Source: Cryptomeria japonica (taxonomy: Eukaryota; Streptophyta; Pinopsida; Cupressales; Cupressaceae). From it: a stretch of DNA of 64,000 nucleotides. Below are positions 45,761 to 57,570 of the stretch, in pieces. The notes beneath the pieces were generated by a model that searched no databases, was not told the DNA's origin, and worked only from the letters and a program-made list of their open reading frames with translations. Location of the stretch: assembly GCF_030272615.1 (NCBI RefSeq), contig NC_081412.1:144314247-144378246 (forward strand), given 5' to 3'. The position numbers and the translations under genes are program-made. Position 1 is the first letter of the stretch; each line of letters opens with the position of its first letter.

Positions 45761-46685
45761 TTTCAAAATAATTAATCCTATCTCCCAGTAACAAACAAAA
45801 TGACTCGTCATTAAAGTATGGTCCTTGTTTGGAACTTGTGATATCTTCATCTATTATACTCGAAGCTACTCATCTTGTGTATCATCCACCTACCCAAAAT
45901 AATGATGAGCAAGATTGGGAGGCGGATGACTTGCTTGATTAACTTCATTTGTGTCATAGACTCTCTCTCTCTCTCTCTCTCTTTTCTCTTGCTTGTTTGT
46001 GACCTTCTATTTGTTGTCCCTAGTGTTGTCTACTTGAGGATAATGCAAAGTGTTGAGATCTCTTTTTGTCTCTCCCACGTTGACTCAAAATACACATGTG
46101 CCCTTCTTTCATGGTGATTTTCATTTCTTTGGGGGATGAGGACAATTCTATGTACATATATATGATACATTATTTATCATAAAAAACATACTGACCCCAG
46201 AGTTAAGAAAAACCACCTTGTGCTTTGTGTTTTGTATTCATTATCTTTTGATTTGTCCTCTCTTGGAGGTATGTTATTGTGATAACATGCTTGTCTTTTT
46301 GAGGTGTATCCTACCTTAAAGCATTTTCTCCTAATAAGGCGCACACAATCTCTTTAACATGGGGGCATACACTCTGCTCAATGATTCTCTCTCTTGCATA
46401 TCTTGATACTTAAGTTACTTAGTGAACTTTGTGCTTTGTTTTATAATTTTGGTATTTTTCTTTCATGACTCATAGTAAGAGAACCTTACTAGCTTGTAGT
46501 CATGATTCTCTCTTTCTCTTTCTTTCATGATGTCCCTTTTATCTTTTTATCGAAGTTGTGAGATCCTAAAGTCCATTAGGGGCTTGGTTTATCTTGCCTC
46601 CTCGGTAACTTGGTGAAAGTGTGAACCCTTTGTACTTTACCGAGTGTATGATTAACTTCTTACTCCCACTAAATTGGGGGATAAA
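45761..46685 (+). other. Gypsy-1 3' untranslated region
   Basis: No coding signal. A (CT)n microsatellite lies at about 45,960-45,982. It ends in the purine-rich AAATTGGGGGATAAA (46,671-46,685), the likely polypurine tract before the LTR. Confidence 0.7.
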
Positions 46686-47870
46686 TGTAGCACTCTAAAA
46701 TTGCACACTTGTACAATTTTGACCACATTGGGTCCCTACCTTAGCATTTGTGCCCCTTGTCTTGGCTGGGACCTAATTATTCTCGTACCCCTCATGGATT
46801 GCATCATTCTTGACTTTTCCTATGCACTCGGCATCTTATCCTATCCCTATATAGGTGTGGGACTAGGGTACCATGCTCTGATCCTAATTAGGACTAGGGC
46901 GTCATGCTTAGGTCCGCCCTAATTTGGGCTCCCTTTGAACCCCTTGCCCTATTTCAAATTTGGGTGAGATTTTTCTCCCCATTTCAGCTCATGTCGGGAA
47001 ATTAGCAAGTTTTTCAACTGGAAAGTATAAAAGGAGGTTTTCCCCTCTCGTTTGACATCTAACACATCTATGAAGCATCCAACAATCACATGAAATCAAG
47101 CAATCAAGCATTCAATAACAATTGAGTATTAATCGTTCTTCCTTCAAGCCTTGGAGTAACTATAAAGTAAAGATTCAAGTATTGGAGTAGACACATTTCA
47201 TCATATTTTTTTGAAGACTTCATCAAGCTCTAATTATGTGTGGAGACAAACAAAACTTCACAAGGATGTATATCACTTAATTTTCGGTCATTATTCAGAA
47301 TCTCCCTCAAAAGGAGAACCTTCCATTACAACACTTTCAATTATCTTTATCTCAATTTCATGGTTAATTTCAAAATAGGGGTTTGACCTAAGGCAATCCC
47401 CTATTCCCAAACTTTTTCCCTTTCTTTTTGTGTGTAGGAAATAGGTACAGAGTTGTATTCTTCAGAATACGCATTATTTGCATAGATGAATCAACCCTCT
47501 TTGGTGTGCAAAAAAGTAGGAGGACTAGGGCGACAAGCACACCGGTCCCGATATTTTTGGAGATTTTTTCGGGATTAGATTTAAATCTACATATACTACT
47601 TAGATCCAAGTGCATGCAAAAATAATGCATCTATAGCTTAGTGTTTCCACATTTTTACCTTCACTTCTCAATACTTTATCTTAATTCAATATTTTAACTC
47701 ACAAAAGAGGGTAAAAAAAATTCACACTCCCCTAAATCCAATCAGTATTCAGTCCTTATCATCATTGATTTGGGATTGAATCTATTGGATTCATCCCTCT
47801 TTTGAATGTAATGGCAAATTAGTAGTTTTCATCCCTCTAATGGTAGAAACCCTAATTTTTCACCATTACA
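46686..47870 (+). repeat. Gypsy-1 3' LTR
   Basis: 1,185 bp, TGTAGCACTC to CATTACA, followed by the CAAAT duplication. It has a TATA-like GTATAAAAGG (about 47,025-47,034) that is missing at the same place in the 5' LTR, where a short deletion has occurred. Confidence 0.9.
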
Positions 47871-47938
47871 CAAATTCATAAAGATTCTCATTCATTATCA
47901 TTGCAAAGGAAAATTTGTAGCTATATTTAATATGCTTA

Positions 47939-48316
47939 TGTTAATTACAACAATCATATAAGTTTAGGTATTCAATTATTATCTAATAGGCTTACTATTG
48001 TGGGGTTTCAAGTCCAAAGATTTATATATCCAAAAATTACAAGATGCTAGAATATTTTGTTAGTCTTGGAAATGTAAGATATGAAAAAGGAGCTAAATAA
48101 AATCATCCTCATTATGTATACACATCAATAGTGTTAGGCATAGGAGGGGAAAATTGAAAAATATATATTTAATATTGCAAATCAATTCATTTTAAATAAA
48201 TATTTACATTTATTTTATAGGAAGAATTATAGTTTAATTGCCACGTAACTACCTAAATGGAAAATAAAAATATAGAATTTAGAAACATGTTAACCCTAAA
48301 TATTAACACATTAACA
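47939..48316 (-). repeat. Copia-type LTR remnant (3' LTR)
   Basis: Minus strand TGTTAATGTG (start at 48,316) to GTAATTAACA (end at 47,939): 378 bp with inverted ends. On the minus strand a canonical purine tract, AAGGGGGA, lies just before it (48,317-48,326). No second copy is in the window, so this end is assigned from termini and purine tract alone. Confidence 0.5.
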
Positions 48317-48482
48317 TCCCCCTTAATCTAAAGGGGTTATGTTGAATTATTAGGCAATATTTTGAATTGCTTAGACTTCTCTCGACCTAACACTTTGTAG
48401 AAAATATTGTTTGGTTGATATAAAGCTTCTTTAGAATGCCTATTATGTGATAGGTCTAAAAATGTGTTTGAACTAACATTGT

Positions 48483-48700
48483 TACCTTGATAGGGTTGAA
48501 TCTTTTATAACCGAGCCTATTGCTTTGATAAGTCTCAAAATTTGATAATGAGCTTAATTCTTTGATGGGTCTCAAATTTTAATAATGAGCCTATTACTTG
48601 GAAAAATCTCAATTTTTAATAATGAGCATACTACTTTGATTGGATTCAACTTTTAATAATAATAATCTTATTACTTTGATTGGTCGCAAATGAGGACTTG
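48483..48700. repeat. ~48-bp degenerate tandem repeat
   Basis: Four to five units of CTTTGATAGGTCTCAA(A)TTTTAATAATGAGC(C/T)TATTA with moderate divergence, in the interior of the copia relic. Confidence 0.7.
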
Positions 48701-49023
48701 GTTTGTTGAGCTGCAATATGAAAAAAATGACCAAACTTTAGTGGCTATATGAGGAGTTGACAACTACCAATATTAGGCAACTATGTATCATCATTGAAAA
48801 TAATATCTAGAATATCATACATTTAGATGCAATCAATACATTGATCTGAAGTGTAATCATGACACCAATTACAATGTGTCTCTACTTGAATCTGACATAT
48901 ACATAAGATTTCCCCCATTTGATAGATGAGAAAAATATCAACAACATGATGCCCCTAGTGGATTTATTGAACAAGAGGACACAAATTTATCTCTATATCC
49001 TTAAATAAATTGAATGCAAATTA

Positions 49024-49506
49024 TTAAGGACCAACATCATCATAATCATCATAAATTGCATCTCTAATGTTAGAAAAATCATTTGTCATGGGAAGTAGAT
49101 TCACTTCTTCATTATTTTCAACAATTGGTGGCTTATCAAATATACCAAGTGGCATCTTGAAAATATCAATATTCATAGTAGTCAGTGCCATCTCAATAAG
49201 ATCTACATCATCATTAGAAGAATCACCTTTATGATTAGGCCCATTTTCACTATCCATAATAGATTTAACTCTCTTATAATATTTGGTTAACAAATCCAAC
49301 TTGGATCTCCACCTTGAATGATATATCCAACCAAAATTTATACACCTCATCGATTTTGAATGTGGATATGGTAGATAACAGTGCTTGACATAATGAGTAT
49401 ACAAACCACATGGTGTAGAAGGGTGTAAATCAAAGCAATTATTGGAAAGATGACCTTGATTTCCATAATGGGAACAAATTTTGACATTATTGGACTTAGT
49501 ACACAT
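49024..49506 (-). pseudogene. gag (fragment): Zinc-knuckle Gag-like fragment
   Basis: 160 open codons on the minus strand. Near the start CSHYGNQGHLSNNCFDLHP resembles a CCHC knuckle in which the second Cys is replaced by Tyr. A second Cys/His cluster (CGLYTHYVKHC) follows, then an acidic, Asp-rich C-terminus (DDVDLIEMALTT; DAIYDDYDDVGP). Reading upstream reaches a stop near 49,556. Its position and strand fit the interior of the copia relic whose 3' LTR lies at 47,939-48,316. Exact family unknown. Confidence 0.5.
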
Positions 49507-49580
49507 TTCTTTTGATTGCTTATATTTTTCAATTGTAGTATTGTAAATTGTACTCCTTTAATTATTGAGTCCAACTTCAT

Positions 49581-51060
49581 ACTCTTCTAGCACTCATTTT
49601 AGTTTTGTCATTCCTCTAAGTATTTTGGGACCGTTTCTTACCTTAAATTAATCTTCATCTCATGAATACAAGTCCCACCTTACTTATTAACATCAACATG
49701 TTCCTATTCGGGCCCTTACTTTAAGTGTGCCCTTTCTTCTATATCATTTCAAGTCTATATGGGTCTTATCTCATTTTAAAGTCCAAATCAATCCCCCCCC
49801 TCCCCACTTGAATTTTTCCAATTCTAATATAAATTATAGATCTAGGAGGTATGAAAATTGGGGCTTTACCACCTAAAGGATTGATAAGGCCACTAAGATC
49901 CAAACCTCACATTAAGGAGGAAAGATGAATCTAATTGATCCAACTCTCTAGGAGATTGAATGTAGATAGATTGGTGCTCCTCCTTGTTTGAGTTGAAATT
50001 GTATTTGAGATTGTGCAACTCTTAGGGAAAACAATGGGAAATTGAACCAAAATAATAGTGATAGGGTATTTCAGATTTCACACAGAGCCATAGGTAGAGA
50101 TTAGAGAAGAGAAAGTGGATCAGAACTTGTAGCTGAAAATTCAAGCCGAATTATCGGGACTAGGGTGGTATGGTTCCCTAGTCTTGCAACTTCCAACCAA
50201 GCAAGTGGGATGTTTTCCAAATTAGGGAGATGTACAAGATCCACCATCAGAAGACCGGGAAAAATTATTGGGACCAAGGTGGTAGGTCGCGCTGGTCCTC
50301 CTCGAGCACCTTGGTCCCTCTACAACACCCTAGTCTTGAGAGGTCTTCAAAACTTCTGCAAAAGCTAGTTTTGTTTGCCTTTGTCTCATCTATCTATTTC
50401 TTCTTTTAAAGCTCTCAAATTTGTCACCTACACACTGGCCCAAAGAAGGGAAATTGAGTTTTTGATAGGGGTTTACCTTAGGTCAAACTCCAGGTTTAGA
50501 ATTAACCCTATAATTAAATTAAAATTGATCCTAGATGTCAAAATGAATTGAGAGAGATGCTTTATATAGGGATTTCACAATTAAAATCACCTTTAAGATG
50601 ACTTAGATTTGATATATTTTCACACGAAGAGGGATTTGAATTAGTTAGGACTGCCAAATCATCTTCATGAAATTAGGGGAAAAAAGTGTAGGACCAGGGT
50701 AGTAGGACGCCCTGTTCCCAACAATAGTTTTTTGACTTTCAAGGAATGAAAGATAATAGGGTTCTAATGATGATTCCAACTCGGTGGCTCAAACCATAAT
50801 ACATAGATATGCGGGATATGCTTTGAAAGTTGAAATTGAGGTAGGATTAAGGATATATCAGGATGAAATAATAAAAAAGGCACACCTAAGATGAAGGGCC
50901 CAATTTATGAAATATGAATTGATTAAAAATGACTTAGGTTTAATTAAATTATTAATTAAATGCCTAAGGAACTCCTATAATTCATAGAGGAAAGAGAAAT
51001 ACTAAAATAGGTGCTAGGAGAGTGTGATATTGGCCACACTAATAAAGGTGCACAATTTAT
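49581..51060 (-). repeat. Probable gypsy LTR remnant, minus strand
   Basis: On the minus strand it has a TATA box (CCTATATAAAG, 50,560-50,570), then a TTTGACCTAAGGTAAACCCC motif shared with the gypsy-1 LTRs (cf. GGTTTGACCTAAGG), then GACTAGGGTG and TTGGTCCC words also typical of those LTRs. The boundaries are not certain and no primer site or purine tract is attached, so it may be a solo or truncated LTR. Confidence 0.4.
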
Positions 51061-52256
51061 GACACTACATGATCCCATATTGGTGTTGTATCATCTTACT
51101 TCCCTTAGAATTTAGGACTATTTTATTGGGGCTATGGCAATTGTTGCCATAGTTTGATGCTTTTTGGCTAAAATTTGGGAGAGTAATGTGTCAGCCTTGA
51201 GATTTTCAGATTTGTCCTTGAAGTTGGGATATGACCATTGTAAGTTAGCCCAAAATTGAAAATACCTTGAGAACCCTATATAAGACATCATCCCTAATTA
51301 AATTTATCATCTACAAGTTTTCATTTCAAGAGAAACTATTATTCTTCAAGAGTAGATATGATTTTAAGGAGTATCATGCTACAAAAAGAAACTTGAAATA
51401 TATTTTCATGATGGGTTCTGTGATGATTTATAATGTTACTGCATCAACACTTGGAGGACTTATTTAAAGAGCATCGCATCAACAATAAAAGGTATAATCA
51501 TTTGAATCCAACATTTTCATTCAAGTATTTCATTTTAGATTTAGCCTTTGTCGTACAAGGGTAAGATCTCTTTCTCATCATTGTTGGGTTAATTCCAACC
51601 CAAAGTCTGACTTACGCAAGCCCCTATACAACCCAACACCATATTTCACTCCTTTTGTGCATGTGCAAGCTCATAAATTGGTTTTAGGTTAATCTTGAAG
51701 GTACATGAGCACTCAGGACACAAAGACAGTTATTGCCAAAATAATTTAGCAGAAAACACCTAGACTATGTTAATCAATGCCATAGTCCTAGACTATGTCA
51801 ACTAGCATCATAGTACTCCCTATTTGGGCTGAAATTTGGTAGAAAGATATTTTAGAGTCTCAGGGTTCTAGATCTAATTTCTATTCTTAGCTAATCATCT
51901 ATCGGGACTAGGTCGGCTAGCCACAATGTCCACCTATTGTGCGCTTAGAATTTAGGCACGGGTTTCTCTCGACATCCCCTTTCGAGTTACATACATCTCA
52001 ATTGAATCTTCATTCTACATTTGTTTTTACATGTTGATTATTGTTAATAAACATTGTTTAACTTAGTTCTTACATTTGAAATCTCTAATCATATCCAGTT
52101 AATGAAACACAAAAGAGAAATGAAAACTACAAGTGCCCAAGTTCCCAAGGGTTTGTAGTTGGACCTATTGGTTTTTCTCCAATGTAATTGATAGGATTTG
52201 GTTTGATTCCTAGTCTGCATGTTTAGACTAGTGAATCTCATTTCTCTTACATTACA
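51061..52256 (+). repeat. Gypsy LTR, plus strand (right end defined)
   Basis: It ends CATTACA at 52,256, exactly before a primer site. TATA box TATATAAG at 51,277-51,284; GGGACTAGGTCGG near 51,903. The left end could not be fixed. It is related in style to gypsy-1 LTRs but not a close copy. Confidence 0.55.
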
Positions 52257-52259
52257 TTT

Positions 52260-52272
52260 TGGTGAACTCGAC
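52260..52272 (+). promoter_or_regulatory. Gypsy primer binding site
   Basis: TGGTGAACTCGAC, three bases after the LTR end. Confidence 0.6.
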
Positions 52273-52499
52273 ATATCCTACACTTGCATAACTTCTAATT
52301 TTCAATTTTAAATCTGATTATTCGCATGAAAGTTAAAAGAAATTCATCATATATAATGATTGAAAATTGATTTGGTTGCATTATTATTGATTAATATAGC
52401 ATATGTGTATCTCGTTTAATCATATGTGTATTTGATAAATGGAGTTATGTTCTTTTGCTAGTTCAATTTTAAGTTTTATTCAAAATGTTCATGTTCCCT

Positions 52500-52795
52500 T
52501 TTATTCATATGATGATAACTTAGCTCTTCCTTCTATCCATACCTATGCTTTACCCTCTCCCTAAATTGGTCCCACCCATAAGGACATTTTGGTGCACGAA
52601 GAGAGTATCAACACTTCTTTCAAATATCTCCCTCCTAGGGATGAGGCTTTGAGGAATGATGTTGATCCGTCTCCTAAATTGTACCTTGCACATGAGGATA
52701 TTTTAGTGGAAGAGGATAATATCATAAACACCTTACTTGTAGAGTCCCTCCTAGACTCACATTATGATTTCTGCTTTGTTAGAGTTGTTTAGAAT
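52500..52795 (+). pseudogene. gag (fragment): Gypsy Gag N-terminal fragment
   Basis: It encodes LALPSIHTYALPSP, then (after a stop) THKDILVHEESINTSFKYLP, DPSPKLYLAHEDILVEEDNI and TLLVESLLDS before a stop at 52,790. The (D/K)PSPK...HED(I/T)L..ED pattern recurs at 57,000-57,130, so both belong to one Gag family. The start is placed where homology begins; no capsid core follows. Confidence 0.55.
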
Positions 52796-55700
52796 TATGG
52801 TTGATTCTTTGATGACATTTGATCGACACTTATGATCTTATTTAGACTCTAGATGCATATTGATGATGCTGGATATTTGATATGACTCATGGTATTTGAT
52901 GACTTACATGATTTATGATACATTTTGGATTTACATTGGATGGATTAAATGCACTTGATATTCCTATGTGGCCTATATGATGTATGATGTTATGATAGTT
53001 CTAACCCCTATTTCATGATTATGGTTTCATGCGATGTATTGATGGTTGTGTGACTGTCTTTGTGAAAGGGATGATGCCTTATCACTCATTGTGAGCATGA
53101 TATGGTTTTGTGGTTCTCTTTTGACTTGCTTGTTTATTATGATGTATATATGTTGTATATGTACCGTATTGTGTTTAGTGGTGTATGCAGGTTTGTAGGT
53201 ACCGAACATTGACTCCACCTGGTCTCACAGGGCTAAGCGTGTCATGTCCCAATGACAAGTTGTCAAAGATGGCATGTGTTTCCCTCCCATACTCTAGACT
53301 TAGTTGTTCACTTTGTCAGTTGTGTCGTGGTGCAAGTTGGTGGTTAGAGTCTTGTGTCGATGTTGACCCTTTTGTCGGGTTGCTTGAGGTGATGCAAGTA
53401 TGTGTTTATTATTTAATTAATAATTGGATTAATGTAATTTATTAATGTTTATATTAATTCAATATATACCATGGTTATTTATTTATTTGGTTAATTGATT
53501 ATTTGTTATTTATCTATTGCTGAGATTTTGACATTTATTTAATTGGGATTAATTTAATTGATTTATTTGATTTGTAATAATTATTTATTGTTTTATTTAT
53601 TATTTAATGTTTATGTTCTATTGTTGATATGATTTTATATTTATTTATTAGTTTCTTTTTGTACAAGCCTTTTGGTTATTTATTTATTATTGGGATTTCA
53701 TTTATTATTATTATCCCATTCATATTTATATTGCTACATTAATATTACTTGCATAACTGGATATAATATAAAGTCTACCTACCCTCTTTCTTGATTGGCT
53801 CATTTTATAGAGGTAAGTAAATAATATTATTAAATAATATTTACCTCGGTACTATGCAAGGTAGGTATAATATATAGTTTATCCAATTTTTTTGATTGGC
53901 CGATGGATTTCTATAGTTTGGAGTTCGATTTTTATTCATTGAGTTTTTGTGCATGTTGTCGAGTTAGATTTAGAGAGATTTTGGTTGCATTTTGGATTTT
54001 GAATTCGCTAGAGCTTAGATGAAGGTTGTTTGGTTGGATTGTTGGATTGAAATTGTTCTTCATTGAATCTTCCTTTGTTTGGATTGCAATTTCCACGTTG
54101 GAGCTTTAAACTCTATTTTCTGCATTTTATTTTCTGAAAAAGATTATTTTCTCTGCAATTGTCGAAACATTGATTGTGGGATGGAATTTTATGTTTAAAG
54201 AATTTAATTTTGTTTTGGGGAGAGATTTTAGGAAAGATGGAATTTGTATTTGATTAATTGCAAAATCTAGAAATGTGAATTGCTGAGAATGAATGTTTTA
54301 CATATTTGTCTGTGTATTCCTTTTACCTATGATTTTGAGTCTTTATTGAATTCTCGTATGTATTTTCTACATTCCCCTTAAGATATTGTGTTCATTTGTA
54401 TTTGGGAGTGACTGTGATTTTACTAGGAGATGTTTTCGGGAGTCTTTGAAGTTGCATTTCCTTCTTTGTCTATTCTTTAGATGGCCTGTTGACTGTAGGG
54501 GCATTAGAGTATCCTTTGGAATATTTTTTTGGAATCTTTTTGGTTGTAATGTATTCCTTGAGTTACTGTGCAAGTATTGATGAGCTTTTGTGCATTCCTG
54601 AGCATGCATGTGGATTGATTTTGATGTTGCATTCCTTCCATATGTTTATAATATATCAATTTTGTGTTTCCTTCATGATATTTTGACCTCCCACACCTTC
54701 TAGGAGTCTGCCTTGGTCATATATTAGCCCCACTAGAAAAGTTTTATTGCACATTTTGTCCGTTTACTTTGTTTTTCTATATTTTTACCCAAAACGCCAT
54801 TTCCCAGACCTAGAACGCCAATGTTAAGACCAAGAGCACTAAAATATATATTGAGAGCGCTAATATAGCTCCCAAATGTGCTAATCTGGCTCCTGGAAGC
54901 ATTGGATTTCTCCAAGGGTGCAAGATTTGACAGTTTTGATTGGTATGATTGGTTTTCCAGTTTTTGTGCATTTTCCAAAGGCATTTTTGGATTGCATTGA
55001 ATTTCTCAGGGATGTTTATGTTGTCATTTGATATTTTCATGATGATTTTATGCTCCGGTAAGAGGTCTTGTGCCTTATCATTGAGGTTAATGTCCTTGTA
55101 TGCTCCAGTGAGCAGAAAGAATCCTCGTTGTTGAGGAATAATTATGTAAGCTCAAGTGGGATGAGTTTGCCTCACTGTTGAGGATTGGAATTTCTTATGG
55201 ATTAGTATTTATCTCATGCTTATTCTTTGGTTCACTATTGCATTATATGTGGCCATATGTGTTCTTAATGTTCAGTTTGTTTTTAGAGGAGATGTGATTA
55301 TTTTATATCAGTTGTGATCCTTCATGATGTGTAGATGATGTTATTTGATGTATATTTCACCCTAAGGTCTTGGCATATGGTTAGGGAGAGTGGGATTTCA
55401 TATGATGATCAGGGTCAAGTGAGATAGGATGCTAAGTGGTTCCTTGATGGATTCTTAGAGTCTAGACCACTAGGGCACATTGAAAGTTTTCTTAATATAA
55501 ACAAGTGATAAAATTAATAATTAATTAACTGGGTTGGGATTCACTTAATAAGATAATAATTGGTTTGAGGCCATTGAGATGGAAAGCTAATCTCATTGTT
55601 CTCACATAGGTTGAGATGGCTCCACATGTCTATCAAAGGATTGATATTACCCTTCTATGTGAGGGTAGCATGTGTGTATATCAGGAGTATGGATCTGCTC

Positions 55701-56860
55701 TTCTTTGGGAGGATAACATGCATGAGTACCATGGGTATGGATTGACTTTCTTTGTGAGGATAGCATGTAGTGGCATGTCTATCAAGGTTTGGAATTGTTC
55801 CCTTCTTCGTGAGGATATCATGTGTTGACACTCCACTCCTACATGTGACCATGATCCTTATGCCTTGATTTATTATTCATGCCTCTATGAATTTGTTGTT
55901 ATACTTCAGCTTTGTGATGTGGTTTGGTTATCATATTCTTGTCTTTTGTCTTGTGGTTGTTATGTTGAGTCACTTTATTGTTAGGTGTTAGCCTAGGTCT
56001 TGAGTGTGAGTTGGAACCCCATTCCATCTCCTAGCATGGGGGGTGGTACCTATTTGGTTCCACATGGTTGGGTGGTATGATGCATTCTTCCATTGGAATA
56101 TCCTTCTTTGATGCGAGCATGTGTGGCTATGGATTCTATGATTCTTCATTATGTGATGGATGTGCAACTGATTTCTATGTATCGAGATTGTATAATTTAT
56201 CCATGATGACATTGTAAATGTAAGAAGATTAAGTACTTGTATCATGATCTCTTATGTAATAGGATGTGATGAAGTATAGACTACGATCTTGTAATAAAAT
56301 AAGATTATGTATTATCACATGGTTAATATTGTAGAAATGTGCATTATGTATAGGAATGGGATCTTATGATAAATTGGAGTAAGAAATTGGATGTGTGGAT
56401 TAATTTAATTCTTGGTATATCATATGACTCTTATTTGGTAATGTCATGATATCATTATTAGGGAATAGAATAGTATTTTCTGTTCTAACTATTGTATATG
56501 TGAATGGAAAGGTATGGGAACTAGGAAAATTTGAGTTGGTGTTTTAAAATGAACTTAGGTAATTAATGGGGTTATAAGAATATTATTTGCTAGTTCATAA
56601 TCTCATGATAAGAAAGTAATGAGTGGACCTTAAATGGAATGTATATTATTGCTTTCATGATATGATATGTTATTGAGATATTTCTAGTAGGTAGTGATGT
56701 TAAAATACCATAGTGAATGGATGTATGAATGATAATATGTAACAAGATGATATATGTTATGTTAGCATTGATTCCGCTTGCATTATATGTTACTATGATT
56801 ATGTTCATGTTGTTCTATTCATTCTTGTAGATAGTCAATGATGCATTTGATATGTACGTG
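52796..56860. other. Non-coding, repeat-like DNA
   Basis: 4 kb without recognisable proteins. Between 53,750 and 53,900 two short blocks (GATATAATATAAAGTCTACC and GGTAGGTATAATATATAGTT) are loosely inverted around TTTATTTA-rich sequence, and each is followed by TTGATTGGC. A tandem array lies at 55,624-55,822. It may be a non-coding LTR element inserted into older Gag sequence, but no termini were found. Confidence 0.4.
55624..55822. repeat. 48-55-bp tandem repeat, four units
   Basis: Units of the type ATCAAGGTATGGATTG...TTCTTTGTGAGGATAGCATG end at 55,672, 55,720, 55,767 and 55,822. Divergence between units is moderate. Confidence 0.75.
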
Positions 56861-56919
56861 GTAGTTGATCTTAGTTGCATATGTTGATTTAGTAGATGAT
56901 TTAAAAAATATATCTCTAT

Positions 56920-57570
56920 TTTTGTTTAGATTATGTTTATTTCTCTTGGGTATTTTGGCGGGCATTACATTACTTAATGTCACTTTACCTTCCATACATG
57001 ATATATCTACTAGAGGTCAAGTATTGATGGATATTGCTAAGCCATCTCCCAAAGTTTGTCCTATACATGAGGATACCTTAGAGCAAGAGGATGTTGTCAT
57101 TGCCTTTTTCCTTCATTCTCTCCCTTCTAGGGGTGAATCCTTGAAAGAAAATGAGTCTAATCAAAGCCAAGTCAATACTATTCATGTTTCCAATCACACA
57201 AGTGAACATGAGAAGCCTGGGATTGTTGATATGAAACCAAATAGACCTCATGCCTCCATCTTAAAATTTGTAAAACAAATGATTCAAAGAGATAGGATGA
57301 ACAACAAATGTCACAACAACCTAGTTATCATACAATGGTTCATATATATAACTATCCAAACACTATTCTTAATACTTCTTCCCCTACTCATATTCCACAA
57401 CATGTTGATAGGAAGCATAATCTTGTTGATAAACTTCATTCTACTTTAGCTAAGATCTCCCTTTGGGGTTTGATTCAAACTTCACCTTCATACAATGGGT
57501 CGATCCAAGAAGCCTTACAAAAGGTACTTTCCCGACCTTCTCCTATACCCAATGATATTAGACACCTAAA
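56920..57570 (+). pseudogene. gag (fragment): Gypsy Gag fragment of the same family
   Basis: TLPSIHDISTRGQVLMDIA, KPSPKVCPIHEDTLEQEDVV and HSLPSRGESLKEN (56,970-57,150) parallel the 52,500-52,795 fragment. After a frameshift, 57,400-57,550 reads NLVDKLHSTLAKISLWGLIQ followed by SIQEALQKVLSRPSPIPNDI. This matches the segment just before the protease in gypsy-2 (NLVDQLQMTPTQISILELLK). The fragment is cut at about 57,553 by the next LTR. Confidence 0.65.

Larger units (their letters stand above)
16080..47870 (+). mobile_element. Gypsy-1: non-autonomous Gag/PR element, carrying the nest
   Basis: It starts TGTAACATCC and ends CATTACA. Identical target duplications CAAAT lie at 16,075-16,079 and 47,871-47,875. 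LTRs of 1,138 bp (16,080-17,217) and 1,185 bp (46,686-47,870) are in direct orientation. A primer site follows the left LTR and a purine tract precedes the right LTR. Removing gypsy-2 and one copy of its duplication leaves about 7.3 kb. The interior encodes Gag and a protease-like domain, then a Pro-rich tail. No reverse transcriptase, RNase H or integrase remnant was seen, so it appears to be a non-autonomous gypsy family rather than merely a broken copy. Confidence 0.88.
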
